From the NCBI GenBank assembly GCA_025966315.1, contig JAOPUZ010000075.1, positions 1-64,000 of the forward strand: DNA of 64,000 nucleotides, read 5' to 3'. Origin of the DNA: Frankiales bacterium (lineage in GTDB: Bacteria; Actinomycetota; Actinomycetes; Mycobacteriales; Jatrophihabitantaceae). Made by a program: the position numbers and the translations under genes. Under the pieces are notes generated by a model that was given only the letters and a program-made list of their open reading frames with translations, was not told the origin of the DNA and ran no database searches. This document shows, in pieces, positions 6,667 to 17,049 of this stretch (position 1 is the first letter of the stretch; the number at the start of each line of letters is the position of its first letter).

Positions 6667-7308
6667 TCAGTTCGATCGGATCAAGTCGGCCGCGAGTCCG
6701 AGCGCGGCGCTGAGTAGTAAGGGACTTCGGCCCAGCGGTACGACTCGCTGGGCGTAAGAATGGGCGACCAATTCGTCCGCTCCGACGATGTGCGCGAGCA
6801 GGCGTAGCCGTCCGATGCGGCCGGCGGTGGCGTCGAGGGCCCGCTTGAGTTCGCGTTTGGCCCGGGGGTGTTGCAGCTGACCGTGTGCTTGTTCATGGGC
6901 CTCCGCGGCCAGACGCACGGAGCCCGCCGGAAACCAGTCCCGCCAGCCGAGTTCGGCCGTCAACTCCTCGGCTAGGTCGAGCGTGTCGGTGTAGAGCTCC
7001 ACCGTCGGGACCGGCCGCGACGAGAATTGGGCCAGCCGCATCTGGTCGATGCCGTTGCCGCGCTCGAGTACCCGCAGGGGCTGGCGGGCGGTGGCTTCGA
7101 GTTCTAGCCTCGCGCCGAACTGCGTGGCCAGCTCCGCCCACCGGCGGACGAGATCGGCATCACGGGCGCCGTGCGTCGGCTGCTCGGCCAGGAACTCCGC
7201 GGCCAGCTCTGTGTCGGAACGGTGCTCGAGCGCGCGGCATTGCCGCAGCAGCCCGCGTCGAGTCGGACCGTCGAGGCGGTCTAGCAGCGTGATCGCGGCG
7301 GCGGTCAT
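6667..7308 (-). CDS. Protein of unknown function in hydantoinase operon
   Basis: 213 residues, ATG overlapping the hydantoinase stop by four bases (ATGA at 7305-7308), so translation is almost certainly coupled. No signal peptide or membrane segment. Arg/Glu-rich helical segments dominate. Segments worth a search are GNGIDQMRLAQFSSRPVPTV, ELGWRDWFPAGSVRLAAEAH and RLLAHIVGADELVAHSYAQR. I do not recognise the family. It occupies the place where hydantoinase operons normally carry the B subunit (about 520-580 residues), but it is far too short and unlike HyuB. It may be a small partner subunit or an assembly factor. Confidence 0.75.
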   Translation of the reverse strand: MTAAAITLLDRLDGPTRRGLLRQCRALEHRSDTELAAEFLAEQPTHGARDADLVRRWAELATQFGARLELEATARQPLRVLERGNGIDQMRLAQFSSRPVPTVELYTDTLDLAEELTAELGWRDWFPAGSVRLAAEAHEQAHGQLQHPRAKRELKRALDATAGRIGRLRLLAHIVGADELVAHSYAQRVVPLGRSPLLLSAALGLAADLIRSN

Positions 7309-9434
7309 GAGCGTGGCTCGACGATGGCGACGACGGTCTCATCGGGGGGAAGATTGCTCAACTCACCTTGCGCGAGCGCCAGCAGCGATTCGCTGTCGAG
7401 CACCCCGGTGAGATCGGCAATGCGTGCTCCGATCAGTAGATGCACGGCCGGGGCCCTAACGCCGCCGTCGCCGTACGTGGTCGTCGTGTGGAGCAGGCCA
7501 CGCAGCGTCTCGAGCGCACCGGAAACGTTGGTGATCTCGATCCGCGCGTCGGAGGACGCCAACCGGATCACGCCGTCGGAGTCCACGACCCGGATGAAGT
7601 GGCGCGGTCTGCGCAAGCGCCGCGGTCGCTCGACCCCGAACACCGTATGGGCAACTGTGTGGGCTAGCACCTCGATGCCGCCCGGATCGGCCCGCAAGCT
7701 AACCGCTGCGATGGCGCGGAGTTCGTCGTCGCCCAGATGGTGTGAGCGGTCCTGGGTGCGCAGCTCGGACGCACCGGTGGCAATGGCTCGAACCGTATTG
7801 GTCTGCGCATCGACCGTCACCTCGACTTCGATCGCACCCGGTGCCGCGCCCTCGGCCAGCACGGCCTGCGCCGCCTCGTTGCGCACGGCCAGGATCTGCT
7901 CTGGTCCGGCGCCGGGAATGATGCGCTCGATCTGTTCGCGAATGAGTGCGAGCGCGACGCCGATGGGGCTGATGACCTCGTTGTGATCGGCGATCACCCC
8001 GGGTTGGCCCACGGCCTGTGAGAGGTGCGGGAGGACCGAGGCCGCGCCACCGCCACCGCCGACCAGCCGAATCGCGTCGGGTTCGAGACGGTAGTCACGG
8101 ATCATGCGCTCTACGACGGCACGAACGGGCTGGATGCCGCTGTTGAGGACCGCTGTCGCCGCACCGGCGACGTCCGTGCCGAGCGATTGCGCCAGCGCCG
8201 CCAGCGCCAATTGCGCTGACGTCGGATTCGCGTAGGCGAAGTCGGTCTCGGGGACCAGTCCGAGGGCATTGGCCGCGCAGGTCATCGTTATCGCGAACCG
8301 TCCGCCGGATGCGTCGATCACCGCGTAGTCATCGGGATCATCAGCCATTGGGCTGATCGTCGCGACTTTGGCGTTCTGCAGATCCTGGGGATCGGCGAAA
8401 CACGCGTACGGCAGGCCGGCGATGTGGGCGCTACGCGGGCCGACGGAGGTCACCGCACCGTTGCCCAGCCGGATCATCGAACCGCCGCCGATACCTACGG
8501 TGCGTACGTCCAATGCCGAGAGGTAGCTTTGCTCGCCCAGGATCGTCGCGTATCGAATGGCCACCTTGCCACCGTGGATGACGCTGATGTCGGTCGATGT
8601 CCCACCGGTCTCGAGGAAGATGCCCTCGCTGACCCGCTCCTGCATCAGCGCGCCGGCGACACCGGCCGCGGGTCCGGACAGCACCGTCAACAGCGGCCGG
8701 CGACGCATCTCGTCGAGTGACATCACACCGCCGTCGCAACGCATGACCATCAGCGGGGCGGTCACGCCGGCCTTGGAGATGCTCGAGTCCACCAGGTCTG
8801 CGGTCGTGAGCATCTTGGGCAGGATCGCGGCGTTGACGATCGCGGTCCGGGTTCGCTTGCGTAATCCGTAGAGCGAGGTGATCTCGTGCGCTCCGGTGGC
8901 CAGGATCCCGTTCTCGCGCGCGATGGTCAGCACCTCGTCCTCACCGTCGGACAGGTCCACGCTGAATGGTTCCGTAGCGACAATGACCTGCGCGCCGGCC
9001 TGTTGCAGTTGCTGAACGGCGGCCTTGACCGCCGGACCGTCCGTCGGATCAGCGACGTGCACGTACGTCAAGGGCAACTGCTTGCCGGGCGTGGTCTGCA
9101 GCTTGCTGAGCGAGGCGAGATGCCGCGTAATCGTGGCGGCCGGTCCCGATCCGATACCGATCAGCCCGACGGCCGCGACATCGCCTTCCAGGAGCGCGTT
9201 CGTTGCCTGCGTAGTGCCGTGGGCGAGGAATGCAACATCGTCCGGGCGGGCCCCGACATTGTCGAGTAATCGCTCGAGGGCCTCGATGATGCCGTGGGCG
9301 ACGCCGTCGACATGGTGGTGGCTCGTCGGTACTTTCGCCTGTCCGATCAGCTGCATCGTCCGCGCGTCGATGGCGACCGCATCGGTGAATGTGCCGCCGA
9401 CATCAATGCCGACGCGGATACGAGGATTGCTCAT
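7305..9434 (-). CDS. Hydantoinase/oxoprolinase family protein, A-type subunit
   Basis: 709 residues, typical for HyuA. The N-terminal Hydant_A_N domain begins RVGIDVGGTFTDAV (residues 7-20), an actin-like ATP-binding loop. The core contains AHGTTQATNALLEG (about 72), ETGGTSTDISV (about 275) and VRTVGIGGGSM (about 311). Members open cyclic amides such as hydantoins or 5-oxoproline with ATP, usually together with a B subunit. No B gene is present. GAGGAG lies six bases before the ATG. It is preceded by the FAD oxidoreductase (36 bases) and followed by the unknown protein with an ATGA overlap. The substrate is unknown. Confidence 0.93.
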   Translation of the reverse strand: MSNPRIRVGIDVGGTFTDAVAIDARTMQLIGQAKVPTSHHHVDGVAHGIIEALERLLDNVGARPDDVAFLAHGTTQATNALLEGDVAAVGLIGIGSGPAATITRHLASLSKLQTTPGKQLPLTYVHVADPTDGPAVKAAVQQLQQAGAQVIVATEPFSVDLSDGEDEVLTIARENGILATGAHEITSLYGLRKRTRTAIVNAAILPKMLTTADLVDSSISKAGVTAPLMVMRCDGGVMSLDEMRRRPLLTVLSGPAAGVAGALMQERVSEGIFLETGGTSTDISVIHGGKVAIRYATILGEQSYLSALDVRTVGIGGGSMIRLGNGAVTSVGPRSAHIAGLPYACFADPQDLQNAKVATISPMADDPDDYAVIDASGGRFAITMTCAANALGLVPETDFAYANPTSAQLALAALAQSLGTDVAGAATAVLNSGIQPVRAVVERMIRDYRLEPDAIRLVGGGGGAASVLPHLSQAVGQPGVIADHNEVISPIGVALALIREQIERIIPGAGPEQILAVRNEAAQAVLAEGAAPGAIEVEVTVDAQTNTVRAIATGASELRTQDRSHHLGDDELRAIAAVSLRADPGGIEVLAHTVAHTVFGVERPRRLRRPRHFIRVVDSDGVIRLASSDARIEITNVSGALETLRGLLHTTTTYGDGGVRAPAVHLLIGARIADLTGVLDSESLLALAQGELSNLPPDETVVAIVEPRS

Positions 9435-9470
9435 GCTTGACTCCTCAAGAAGCTTGATGGCATCGGAGCG

Positions 9471-11099
9471 TCAGTAGCCGCGGACGTCCGGCCAGTGCCG
9501 TTGGATACCGGCGTGATCGAGTACTCGCGCGAACTCGTCGAAGTGCTTGTCGTCGGTCTGGACCTGCTGCGGTTCAACGCCGTTGTCGATGCAGTGCGCG
9601 GCCAGCGCGCCGGCCACCTCACCGACATTCCATTCCACGGGGTGCAGGCGGTAGCAGCCGTTGGTGATGTGCGTGGTGCCGATGTTCTTGCTTGCCGGCA
9701 GTAGGTTGCGTATTCGCTGGGGGACCAGTGCACCGAGCGGAATCTCGAACGGAACCGAGCCGATGTCGATGTAGTTGCTGCCGCCGGTCGAGGGATGCAG
9801 ATCGATCCGGTAACTACCCACACCCACCGAGTCTCGGTAGCGCGTACCGCCGTGGGGACCGACGAGCCCGATCGCGACGTCGTGCTCGGTGATCGTCGTG
9901 ACGGTCCTGGCGCGTCGCGATTCGCGCACATAGGGCGACTTCGCAAGGCCGTCGGCGGTTCCCGTGACATCCGGGCGAATACGCAGGCCTGGAAAGCCGA
10001 TGCCGCCGTCAGCCCGAGGCGCCTCGGTCTGCAACCAGTACAGCAGGGACAGTGACAGCTGGCGAGCCTCCGCGACGGCTTGGCGTGAGGTCTCCTCGTC
10101 CGGGCCGATCAGCGGCTTGAGCCAGTAGTCGTTGAGCGGCCAGTTCACCAGGGTGATGTCTGAGGAGAATGAACCAGGTCGATGCAATGCCCGGGCGAGC
10201 ACTCGCCGAAACGTCCATAGCTCCTTGTCGCCGGCATCGGCGCTCTGATCGGCCGACACCTCGAGTGGATCTTCGATCGGGTTGGGCCGGAAGCGGCGGG
10301 CAACCGGCTCGAGGCTGCGCGGATCCGGGGCGACGAAAGCGAGCAATGGGCCCGGCCAGAATTCGGGCTGATAGGACCGCCAGAAGTCATAGCCGGACGG
10401 TACGTCGATCGTGTGGTCCGCACCCTCGTGGTGCGAGAGCGCGAAGCATACGGTAATGCCCTGCTGATCAAAGGGATTTGCCACGTCCGGAGCGTGCGGC
10501 TCGTCGTATTCGGAGCGGGCGTCGGTGCCCAGTGAGAATTCCGCTCCCGTCAACGCCAGGAGCTCGCCGGTCTCGGTCGCGTCCAGTACATAGCTGGCGG
10601 CTGCGTCGAACGTCGCTCCGGAGCGCAGATCCAGCAACGTCACGGCGTTGACTTGATCTCCGTCAACGTGCGCGGCCAGCGCGCGGTGCTCGGTCAACAC
10701 CCGCAGCCGTCCGTCGGATTCATACGGGGCGAGCATCGCGCGCAGCACCGCCAACGCGACCCGCGGTTCGTGACACAGTTTGCTGACCCGTCCGGCCCCG
10801 GGGTTGAGTTCGTTCAGGGCCAAGGCTTGCGAGCGAAGCGGGTACCACTGCTTGTAGTAACTACGAATGCCCTGCCGCAGCGTGCGGTAGGAGGCCGTCA
10901 CGCCGAATTGTTCGACCCACGGATGCTCGTCCGGAGGCACGGCCTGGGCGGTCAGCTGACCGCCGATCCAGTCGGTCTCCTCCGTGAGGATTGCGCTGCG
11001 TCCGGCCCGGCAGGCGGCGAGTGCCGCGGCCACGCCGCCGACGCCGCCGCCCACGATCAGTACGTCGGGATCGGTGCTTGTGGTGGACCTGTTCGGCAT
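9471..11099 (-). CDS. FAD-dependent oxidoreductase (FAD_oxidored family)
   Basis: 542 residues. The dinucleotide-binding motif DVLIVGGGVGGVAAALAA lies at about residues 11-28. It is followed by EETDWIGGQLTAQAVPPDE, characteristic of the PF12831 group of FAD enzymes, and a second FAD contact YVLDATETGELLALTG (about 160). The C-terminal part contains ASKNIGTTHITNGCYRLHPVEW, a conserved block of this family. The start at 11099 was chosen because GGAGCG lies seven bases upstream and an ATG 33 bases further out has no such site. It is the first gene of the operon FAD oxidoreductase - HyuA - unknown - permease. A plausible role is oxidation of a substrate before or after HyuA ring opening; this is inference. 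Confidence 0.88.
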   Translation of the reverse strand: MPNRSTTSTDPDVLIVGGGVGGVAAALAACRAGRSAILTEETDWIGGQLTAQAVPPDEHPWVEQFGVTASYRTLRQGIRSYYKQWYPLRSQALALNELNPGAGRVSKLCHEPRVALAVLRAMLAPYESDGRLRVLTEHRALAAHVDGDQVNAVTLLDLRSGATFDAAASYVLDATETGELLALTGAEFSLGTDARSEYDEPHAPDVANPFDQQGITVCFALSHHEGADHTIDVPSGYDFWRSYQPEFWPGPLLAFVAPDPRSLEPVARRFRPNPIEDPLEVSADQSADAGDKELWTFRRVLARALHRPGSFSSDITLVNWPLNDYWLKPLIGPDEETSRQAVAEARQLSLSLLYWLQTEAPRADGGIGFPGLRIRPDVTGTADGLAKSPYVRESRRARTVTTITEHDVAIGLVGPHGGTRYRDSVGVGSYRIDLHPSTGGSNYIDIGSVPFEIPLGALVPQRIRNLLPASKNIGTTHITNGCYRLHPVEWNVGEVAGALAAHCIDNGVEPQQVQTDDKHFDEFARVLDHAGIQRHWPDVRGY

Positions 11100-11369
11100 G
11101 GTCGTTCGCTCCAAATATTCGGACGGGGCCAACGCCGACGTCGTCCTATCGGCGGGTGGTCGCTGACGGTCGTGCTCTTACGCGCCCGCTCGTTGAATGG
11201 TGTCCTGTCGACTCGAAGCCGACATTGCTGCTAGCCGGAATTCTGCAGACCTGGCTGGCCTCACGTGCGGACTGATGCTGGCAGCGAAGACACGGGCCGC
11301 CGTGATCGGGAACCGTGATGGCATTGATGCAGGCGTCGGTAGCATCCGTCCATCGGTTAGGAGTCAACA

Positions 11370-12029
11370 ATGGCCTCGACAGGGCTCATCGACCTTTCCC
11401 GTTGGCAGTTCGCCACGACCGCGGCGTTTCACATGACCTTTCCCGCGTTGTCGGTCGGCCTCGCCATCTTTCTCGTCATCTGTTATGCGAGTTACTGCAA
11501 GCAGCGTCTTCATTTACCACAACTTATCTGGAAGCACGCCGGTCCCTGGTCTGAAGTCCTTCCCGCCGTCATTGCAGCCCTCGGTGTGGGCCACCTTCTA
11601 TGGCTTCAAGATCATGATCCTTGCCGCTTGGGGGATGTTCAGCGTCGCGTTCATCGGGCTCATCATGCGCATGAGGCGCCGCTTCTACACCGAGCGATGG
11701 TTCTTGCGGCTCGTGCTCTGGACGCTTCCGGTTGGCGTTTTCGCAACGATCGCCGGCTGGGTGGTATCCGAGAGCGGTCGCCAACCATGGTTGGTCAACG
11801 GAAAGCTGCTGACCTCGAATTCGGCGTCGGCACTGAGCACCGGCGAGGTCATCGCGAGCCTGATCGCGTTCTGGGTCATCTACGTTGGCTTGTTCACCGC
11901 GTGGGTGCGTTATGTGATCCGTGAAGTTCGCACCGGTCCGGAGGAGCTGTCGTCGCCGGACGATTTGTCGCCGGCCGCGCCGGAGCAGCAATCGCCTCCC
12001 GCGGACCTCGTCCTTACCGGATCAGGTGA
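11370..12029 (+). pseudogene. cydA: cydA remnant: cytochrome bd oxidase subunit I with large internal deletion
   Basis: The first 47 residues (LSRWQFATTAAFHMTFPALS, helix I with the His that ligates a heme) match the N-terminus of actinobacterial CydA/CioA proteins. The start has AGGAG six bases upstream. From about 11520 another frame resumes with the C-terminal part: LKSFPPSLQPSVWATFYGFK, then AGWVVSESGRQPW and VIYVGLFTAWVRYVIREV. Roughly 250-270 residues are gone, including the quinol-binding Q-loop and the heme b558 ligands. The two ends are also in different frames (+1). The original stop probably was TGA 12027-12029, overlapping the cydB GTG. No functional oxidase subunit can be made. 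Confidence 0.88.
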
Positions 12030-12785
12030 ACTTCGACGATCTTCTTCTGGATGCTGGTCTTGTTGCTGGCGTTGCTTGTGTACGTCGTCCTTGATGGCTA
12101 TGACCTCGGGATCGGTGCCCTCACGCTGCTGGAACGCGACCCGGCTCGTAACCGTGGCCGGGTCGAGCTCGTCGGCAACGTCTGGGACGGAAACGAGTCC
12201 TGGCTCATCCTGGTGGCAATTGGGCTGATGGCCGGGTTTCCCGCTGCGTACGCGACGGCGCTGCCCGGTCTCTACTGCCTTTCTGCCTGATGCTTTTCGC
12301 ACTCATCTTCCGCGGCTTCGCGCTGGAGATGGCGTTGCACCGGCCTGGTTTCGACCGGCTCTCTGGGGCCGGCTCTTCGGCGTTGGTTCGCTGCTGGCCG
12401 CCTTTGCCCAAGGCGTTCTCTTCGGCGGGCTGCTCTGCGGGATCCGAGTGGTCGACGAGCGTTTCGTCGGCACGACCTGGGACTTTCTCGGTCATGGTTA
12501 CGCCCTGCTGACGGGCTGCGCCGCCGTGCTGCTCTTCGCCTGGGCCGGCGCGGCTCAGCTGCAGGCCAAGCTCGGCGGGGACGCCTGCGGGGTGACCAGC
12601 CGGGCGCTGCGTCGGTTGCGGTTGCGGTTGCGGTTGCTGCGCTGCTCTGCGCGGCGCTGCTGCCGGTAGCCAGCAGCGCGCGGTTGTCGCTCGCCGGTGT
12701 TGATCGGTGGTTGCCGTTCGGCTATGGGGTGCTGCTCGCGGCCGGCGGGTTCTGGACGGTCTATCGTCGCGCCGACCGCGCTCCG
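12026..12785 (+). pseudogene. cydB: cydB remnant: cytochrome bd oxidase subunit II, multiple frameshifts and lost C-terminus
   Basis: GTG 12026 (VNFDDLL) begins a CydB N-terminus that changes frame at about 12045 into FWMLVLLLALLVYVVLDGYD, the conserved helix I. Further frame changes fall at about 12275 (before MLFALIFRGFALEMALH), about 12360 (before LWGRLFGVGSLLAAFAQGV) and in the hexamer repeat at 12614-12637 (before AALLCAALLPVASSARLSLA). Similarity stops at about 12785 (FWTVYRRADRAP), leaving about 250 of the usual 330-340 residues. The sequence then runs directly into cydD, so the 3' end of cydB and 5' end of cydD were deleted together. Confidence 0.85.
12614..12637 (+). repeat. Hexanucleotide repeat (GGTTGC)x4
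   Basis: Four perfect GGTTGC units inside the cydB remnant, encoding alternating Val-Ala in the helix frame. The coding frame differs before and after the repeat. Loss or gain of whole units would keep frame, so an additional single-base event is needed nearby. Confidence 0.85.
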
Positions 12786-13783
12786 CGCCAGGTTGGAGCT
12801 GGCCCGACGGACGGCCGCGGTGCTGCGGGTGGCGTTCCTCGCCTCGGCGGCGCTGGAGTGGGTTTGCACCTTCGCCACCGGGGTGGTGGCGAAGGTGCAC
12901 CGGCGCGACTCTGCTCGGTTACGTGCACGCACCCCTGCTGCCAGCGCACATCGATGCCCGGCGGGCGGTCTTCGTCCTGCTGCTCGCCCCCGAATTCTTT
13001 CTGCCGCTACGCCGTTATGCCGCCGCGTATCACCAGGGCCAGGAGGCCATCGCCGCCGCAGAAGTGCTACAGCCGCTGACCGCAGGCTCGGGCGCGATCC
13101 GCGCCGCCGCGATAGCCCCGCGGTCGGCGTGGACGCGACCGGCGCCGTCGGTACAGCTCGAGGGAGTCACGGTACGGTTCGCCGGTCGAACGAGGCCGGC
13201 GTTGCGCGATGTCGAGCTGTACCTCCCGCCGCGCCGGGTGCTCGGCGTAGCCGGCGCGTCCGGCTCCGGCAAGTCCACGCTCCTCAGGGTCGCCGGCGGG
13301 TGGCTGGTGCCGACCGAGGGTGTGACCTGGCTCGACGGGAGAAGCACAGCCGATGGCCACCGGGCGCTGCTGATCGGGCAGCAGCCCTACCTGTTCGCCG
13401 GCACGGTGGCGCAGACCCTTGCGCTTGGGCAGCCGGACCTGTCGCCGCAACAGATGTGGGCGGCGATCGAATCAGCCCAGCTCGGTCCGGTGCTGCGGCG
13501 GCTGCCGGACGGGCTCGACACGATCCTCGGCGAACGCGGCTGGGGTTTGTCCGGCGGCGAGGCTCAGCGACTGGCAATCGCGCGGGCGTTCCTGAGCAGC
13601 GCGACGTTGCTCATCGTTGACGAGCCCACCGCCCATCTCGACCGCGACACCGAGCAATCGCTGCTCGAGCCGCTCGAACGGCTGCTCCGCGGTAGGACGG
13701 CGCTGATCGCGAGCCATTCCGCGCAGGTACTCGCGATAAGCGATCACGTCGTCGAACTCGAGGACGGCACCATCCATGGCTGA
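12786..13783 (+). pseudogene. cydD: cydD remnant: ABC exporter subunit lacking its N-terminal membrane domain
   Basis: Similarity begins inside the membrane domain with RTAAVLRVAFLASAALEW (12800-12860). It shifts frame at about 12900 and continues as FVLLLAPEFFLPLRRYAAAY and a full ATPase domain: Walker A GASGSGKST (about 13254-13280), signature LSGGEAQRLAIARAF (about 13548) and Walker B LLIVDEPTAHLD (about 13608). About 220 N-terminal residues with four or more membrane helices are missing compared with CydD (550-580 residues). It ends with TGA 13781-13783, overlapping the cydC ATG by eight bases, the ancestral operon overlap. CydDC exports glutathione/cysteine and is needed for cytochrome bd assembly. 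Confidence 0.85.
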
Positions 13784-15505
13784 GCTTGCGGTCGCGATGC
13801 CGACCGTGCGCCCAGGTCCGCGGCTGGCGCTGGGCTTGCTGTGTGCCGTCATTGCGGCCCTCGCCTCGGCCGCGTTGATGGGACTGGCCGGCTGGTTCAT
13901 CGTGCGGTGTGCGCAGACCGGGCTCTCGACCACGTCCAAGTTCTCCTGGCTCTATCCCAGCGCGGGCGTCGAGGCGCTGGCATTGGCTCGCACCGCTGCC
14001 CGCTATGGGGAGCGCCTCTCGACTCACCGCTCGACGCTCGATCTGCTGGCCTACGTCCGGGGACGGGTATTCGCCTCGGCGACGCGACTGCCGATCGGGC
14101 GGTTGCGGGCGCTGCGCAGCGGCGACCTGCTGGACCGGGTCCAGGCCGACGTGGACACCCTGGACCGCGCCGTCCTCGCGGTTGTCGTGCCTGGTGTCGT
14201 CTGCACCATGGTCGCTGGGTCTGGCCTGGCCGTACTGACGCTCGTGCGGCCGGCCTTCGGCATCGCCGCCGGACTCATGCTGCTGGTCGTCCTGGCGGTA
14301 GACCTGGTCGTGAGCCGTGGCAGCCGGCGCCTTGCCGAGCAGCTGACGCTAGACCGTTCCCGGGCGCGATCTCGACTGGTGGAGGCCCTCGATGGCCGTA
14401 CGGAGCTGGCCAGCTTCGGTGCGAGCCGGCTCGCAGCGCTCGACGTGAAGGAACACTTCGAAGCCCTCGATGCGCCCCGCGCGGGGTTATCAAGACGGGA
14501 GGCGGCCGGGGAAGCGATGATCGCCACCGGGGCGAGCGTGACCCTCGCCGTCATTCTCGCCAGCGGGTCCGGTTTCACGGGCCGGCGCTGGACCCCGCGA
14601 TCCTCGCCCTTGCCGTCCTCGTCGCCGCGGCGATCTTCGAAGCCGCGAAGGGTCTCGGCTCCGCGGGCCAGGCCCTGGCCCAGGCGCGTACTGCCTGGCG
14701 CCGCCTACGTGAATTGACCGGCTTCGGCCTGCGCGGCTGGACCGACGACGACCTGCCGCCGGACGGCGTGAACTCAGACTCGTCGCCGGCCGCGGACGTT
14801 GTGATGTCGGACATCTCGGCCGGCTACGGCGACCGGCTCGTGATCGACCGAGCGTGGCTGGAGATCCCCGCTGGGACGTTCGCGGTGCTCGCCGGCCCGT
14901 CCGGGGCGGGGAAGTCGACGCTGCTTGCGGTCATGGCCGGCGAATTCCCCGGCGTGACCGGCCAGGTGCGGATCGGCGGTCTGGATCCAGCCGCGATCAG
15001 CTACGCGGAACGGGTAGCCAACATCACCCTGATCGAGCAAGACAGCAGCATTCTCAGCGGCACGGTGGCGGACAACCTCCGCCTGGCCCGTCCGAGTGCG
15101 AGCGCGCGGGAACTCGCCGATGCGTTGCGGGTTGTCGACCTGGACAAGGCCATCGAGCTCTCGACCGCGGTCGGGCCCGGCGGCGCATATTTATCGGGGG
15201 GACAGCGCCGGCGACTGGCCCTGGCCCAGGGCTACCTGCGCCGGCCGCGGCTGCTGCTCCTGGACGAGCCAACCGAAGGCCTCGACACCGCAACGGCTCG
15301 ACGCGTGCTCACGAATCTGCGCTCGGCCCTATCGCAGACCACCATCGTCGCCGCGATCCACGATCGCAACCAGGCGAATCTGTCCTCGTCGCTCGGGCCG
15401 GTCATCCGACTTGACGGCGGCCGGGTGGCCTCGTCCGACGGCACGACTGCGGCTCAGCCAGCCGCTGCGGAATTCCTGCTAGCCGGGGGAGCAAAAGCCC
15501 GTTAG
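13776..15505 (+). pseudogene. cydC: cydC with one frameshift: ABC exporter subunit for cytochrome bd assembly
   Basis: The least decayed gene of the operon. ATG 13776 opens a membrane domain (ALMGLAGWFIVRCAQ, GVEALALARTAARYGERL). At about 14580 the frame must change by one base (a missing G in ACGGGCC) to continue as GPALDPAILALAVLVAAAIF and the ATPase domain: Walker A GPSGAGKST (about 14896), signature LSGGQRRRLALAQGYL (about 15187) and Walker B LLLLDEPTEGLD (about 15249), ending TAG 15503-15505. Joined length is about 576 residues, as expected for CydC. A single indel could be a sequencing error, but the partner genes carry large deletions, so loss of function is the simpler reading. Confidence 0.8.
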
Positions 15506-15567
15506 CAAGGATGCCCGGGCGCGGCCGGCGCGGAATTCTTGACGGATCGCAGGGCGAGGAGGCCACT

Positions 15568-17028
15568 ATGACCAGCACACAACCCAAGCCGACGACAACT
15601 GATGCCGGTATTGCGGTTCACAGCGATGAACACTCGCTCACCGTCGGCCCGGACGGCCCGATCCTGCTGCACGATCACTATGCCATCGAACAGATGGCGC
15701 AGTTCAACCGCGAGCGGGTTGCTGAGCGGCAGCCGCACGCAAAAGGTGGTGGCGCATTCGGCCGGTTCGAGGTCAGCAACGACGTCAGCGCCTTCACCAG
15801 GGCGGCAGTATTCCAGCCCGGTGTTACGACGGATCTGGTGATCAGGTTCTCGACCGTGGCCGGGGAACGCGGTAGCCCGGACACGTGGCGCGATCCTCGC
15901 GGCTTCGCGATCAAGTTCTACACAACCGAAGGCAACTACGACCTGGTCGGTAACAACACGCCGGTCTTCTTCATCCGTGACCCGATGAAGTTCCAGCACT
16001 TCATCCGATCGCAGAAGCGCCGCGCCGACAACAACCTGCGCGACCATGACATGCAATGGGACTTCTGGTCACTGTCGCCGGAGTCGGCCCACCAGGTGAC
16101 CTGGCTGATGGGTGACCGCGGCATCCCGCGGACCTGGCGGCACATGAACGGGTACAGCTCGCACACCTACATGTGGGTCAACGCTCAGGCCGAAAGGTTC
16201 TGGGTCAAATACCACTTCATCAGCGATCAGGGGGTGGAGTGCCTGACCCAGGGCGAGGCCGATCGGCTGGCCTCAGCGGACGGCGATTACCACACCCGCG
16301 ACCTCTTCGAAGCGATTGGGCGGGCTGAGTTCCCCAGCTGGACCCTCAAGATGCAGGTCATGCCGTTCGACGACGCCCTGAACTACCGGTTCAACCCGTT
16401 CGACATGACGAAGGTCTGGCCGCACGCCGACTACCCGCTGGTCGAGGTCGGCCGGATGACGCTCGACCGCAACCCAACCGACTACCACTCGCAGATCGAG
16501 CAACTGGCCGTCGAGCCGAGCAACCTCGTGCCCGGCATCGGCCCGAGCCCCGACAAAATGCTGCTCGGCCGGATGTTCGCCTACCCCGACGCCCACCGGG
16601 CTCGGATCGGCGCGAACTACAACCAGCTGCCCGTGAATGCGCCCGTCGCGCCGGTGCACAGCTACAGCAAGGACGGGCCGATGCGGTACAAGACGGTCTC
16701 GGATCCGGTTTATGCGCCGAACTCCAAGGGCGGACCACGGGCTGACAGCGGGGGAATCAACGAGCCGGCCGGCTGGTACGCCGACGGGAACATGGTCCGC
16801 GCCGCTCAGACGCTGCACTCCGCCGACGACGACTGGGGCCAGGCCGGCACCCTGGTCCGCGAAGTGCTCGACGACGCGGGGCGCAGGCGGCTCGTGGACA
16901 ACGTCGTCGGCCATCTCCTCGATGGTGTTTCCGAGCCGGTGTTGGAACGGGTCTTTGAGTACTGGAGCAACGTCGACAAGGACTTGGGCCAGTGGATTGA
17001 GGCTGGCGTTCGCGCCGGACGATCCTGA
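15568..17028 (+). CDS. katA: Monofunctional heme catalase (clade of small-subunit catalases)
   Basis: 486 residues, normal for small-subunit catalases. Catalytic His57 lies in [11 protein letters not shown], the catalytic Asn in [14 protein letters not shown] (about 127-140), and the proximal heme-ligand Tyr at about 339 in [10 protein letters not shown]. It converts hydrogen peroxide to water and oxygen in the cytoplasm. The start at 15568 has GAGGAGG eight bases upstream. An upstream in-frame ATG (15511) adds a sequence with no family counterpart. It is followed 21 bases later by hemA, which supplies 5-aminolevulinate for the heme this enzyme needs. Confidence 0.96.
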   Translation: MTSTQPKPTTTDAGIAVHSDEHSLTVGPDGPILLHDHYAIEQMAQFNRERVAERQPHAKGGGAFGRFEVSNDVSAFTRAAVFQPGVTTDLVIRFSTVAGERGSPDTWRDPRGFAIKFYTTEGNYDLVGNNTPVFFIRDPMKFQHFIRSQKRRADNNLRDHDMQWDFWSLSPESAHQVTWLMGDRGIPRTWRHMNGYSSHTYMWVNAQAERFWVKYHFISDQGVECLTQGEADRLASADGDYHTRDLFEAIGRAEFPSWTLKMQVMPFDDALNYRFNPFDMTKVWPHADYPLVEVGRMTLDRNPTDYHSQIEQLAVEPSNLVPGIGPSPDKMLLGRMFAYPDAHRARIGANYNQLPVNAPVAPVHSYSKDGPMRYKTVSDPVYAPNSKGGPRADSGGINEPAGWYADGNMVRAAQTLHSADDDWGQAGTLVREVLDDAGRRRLVDNVVGHLLDGVSEPVLERVFEYWSNVDKDLGQWIEAGVRAGRS

Positions 17029-17049
17029 TCCACCCGACTCCGAGAGCGA

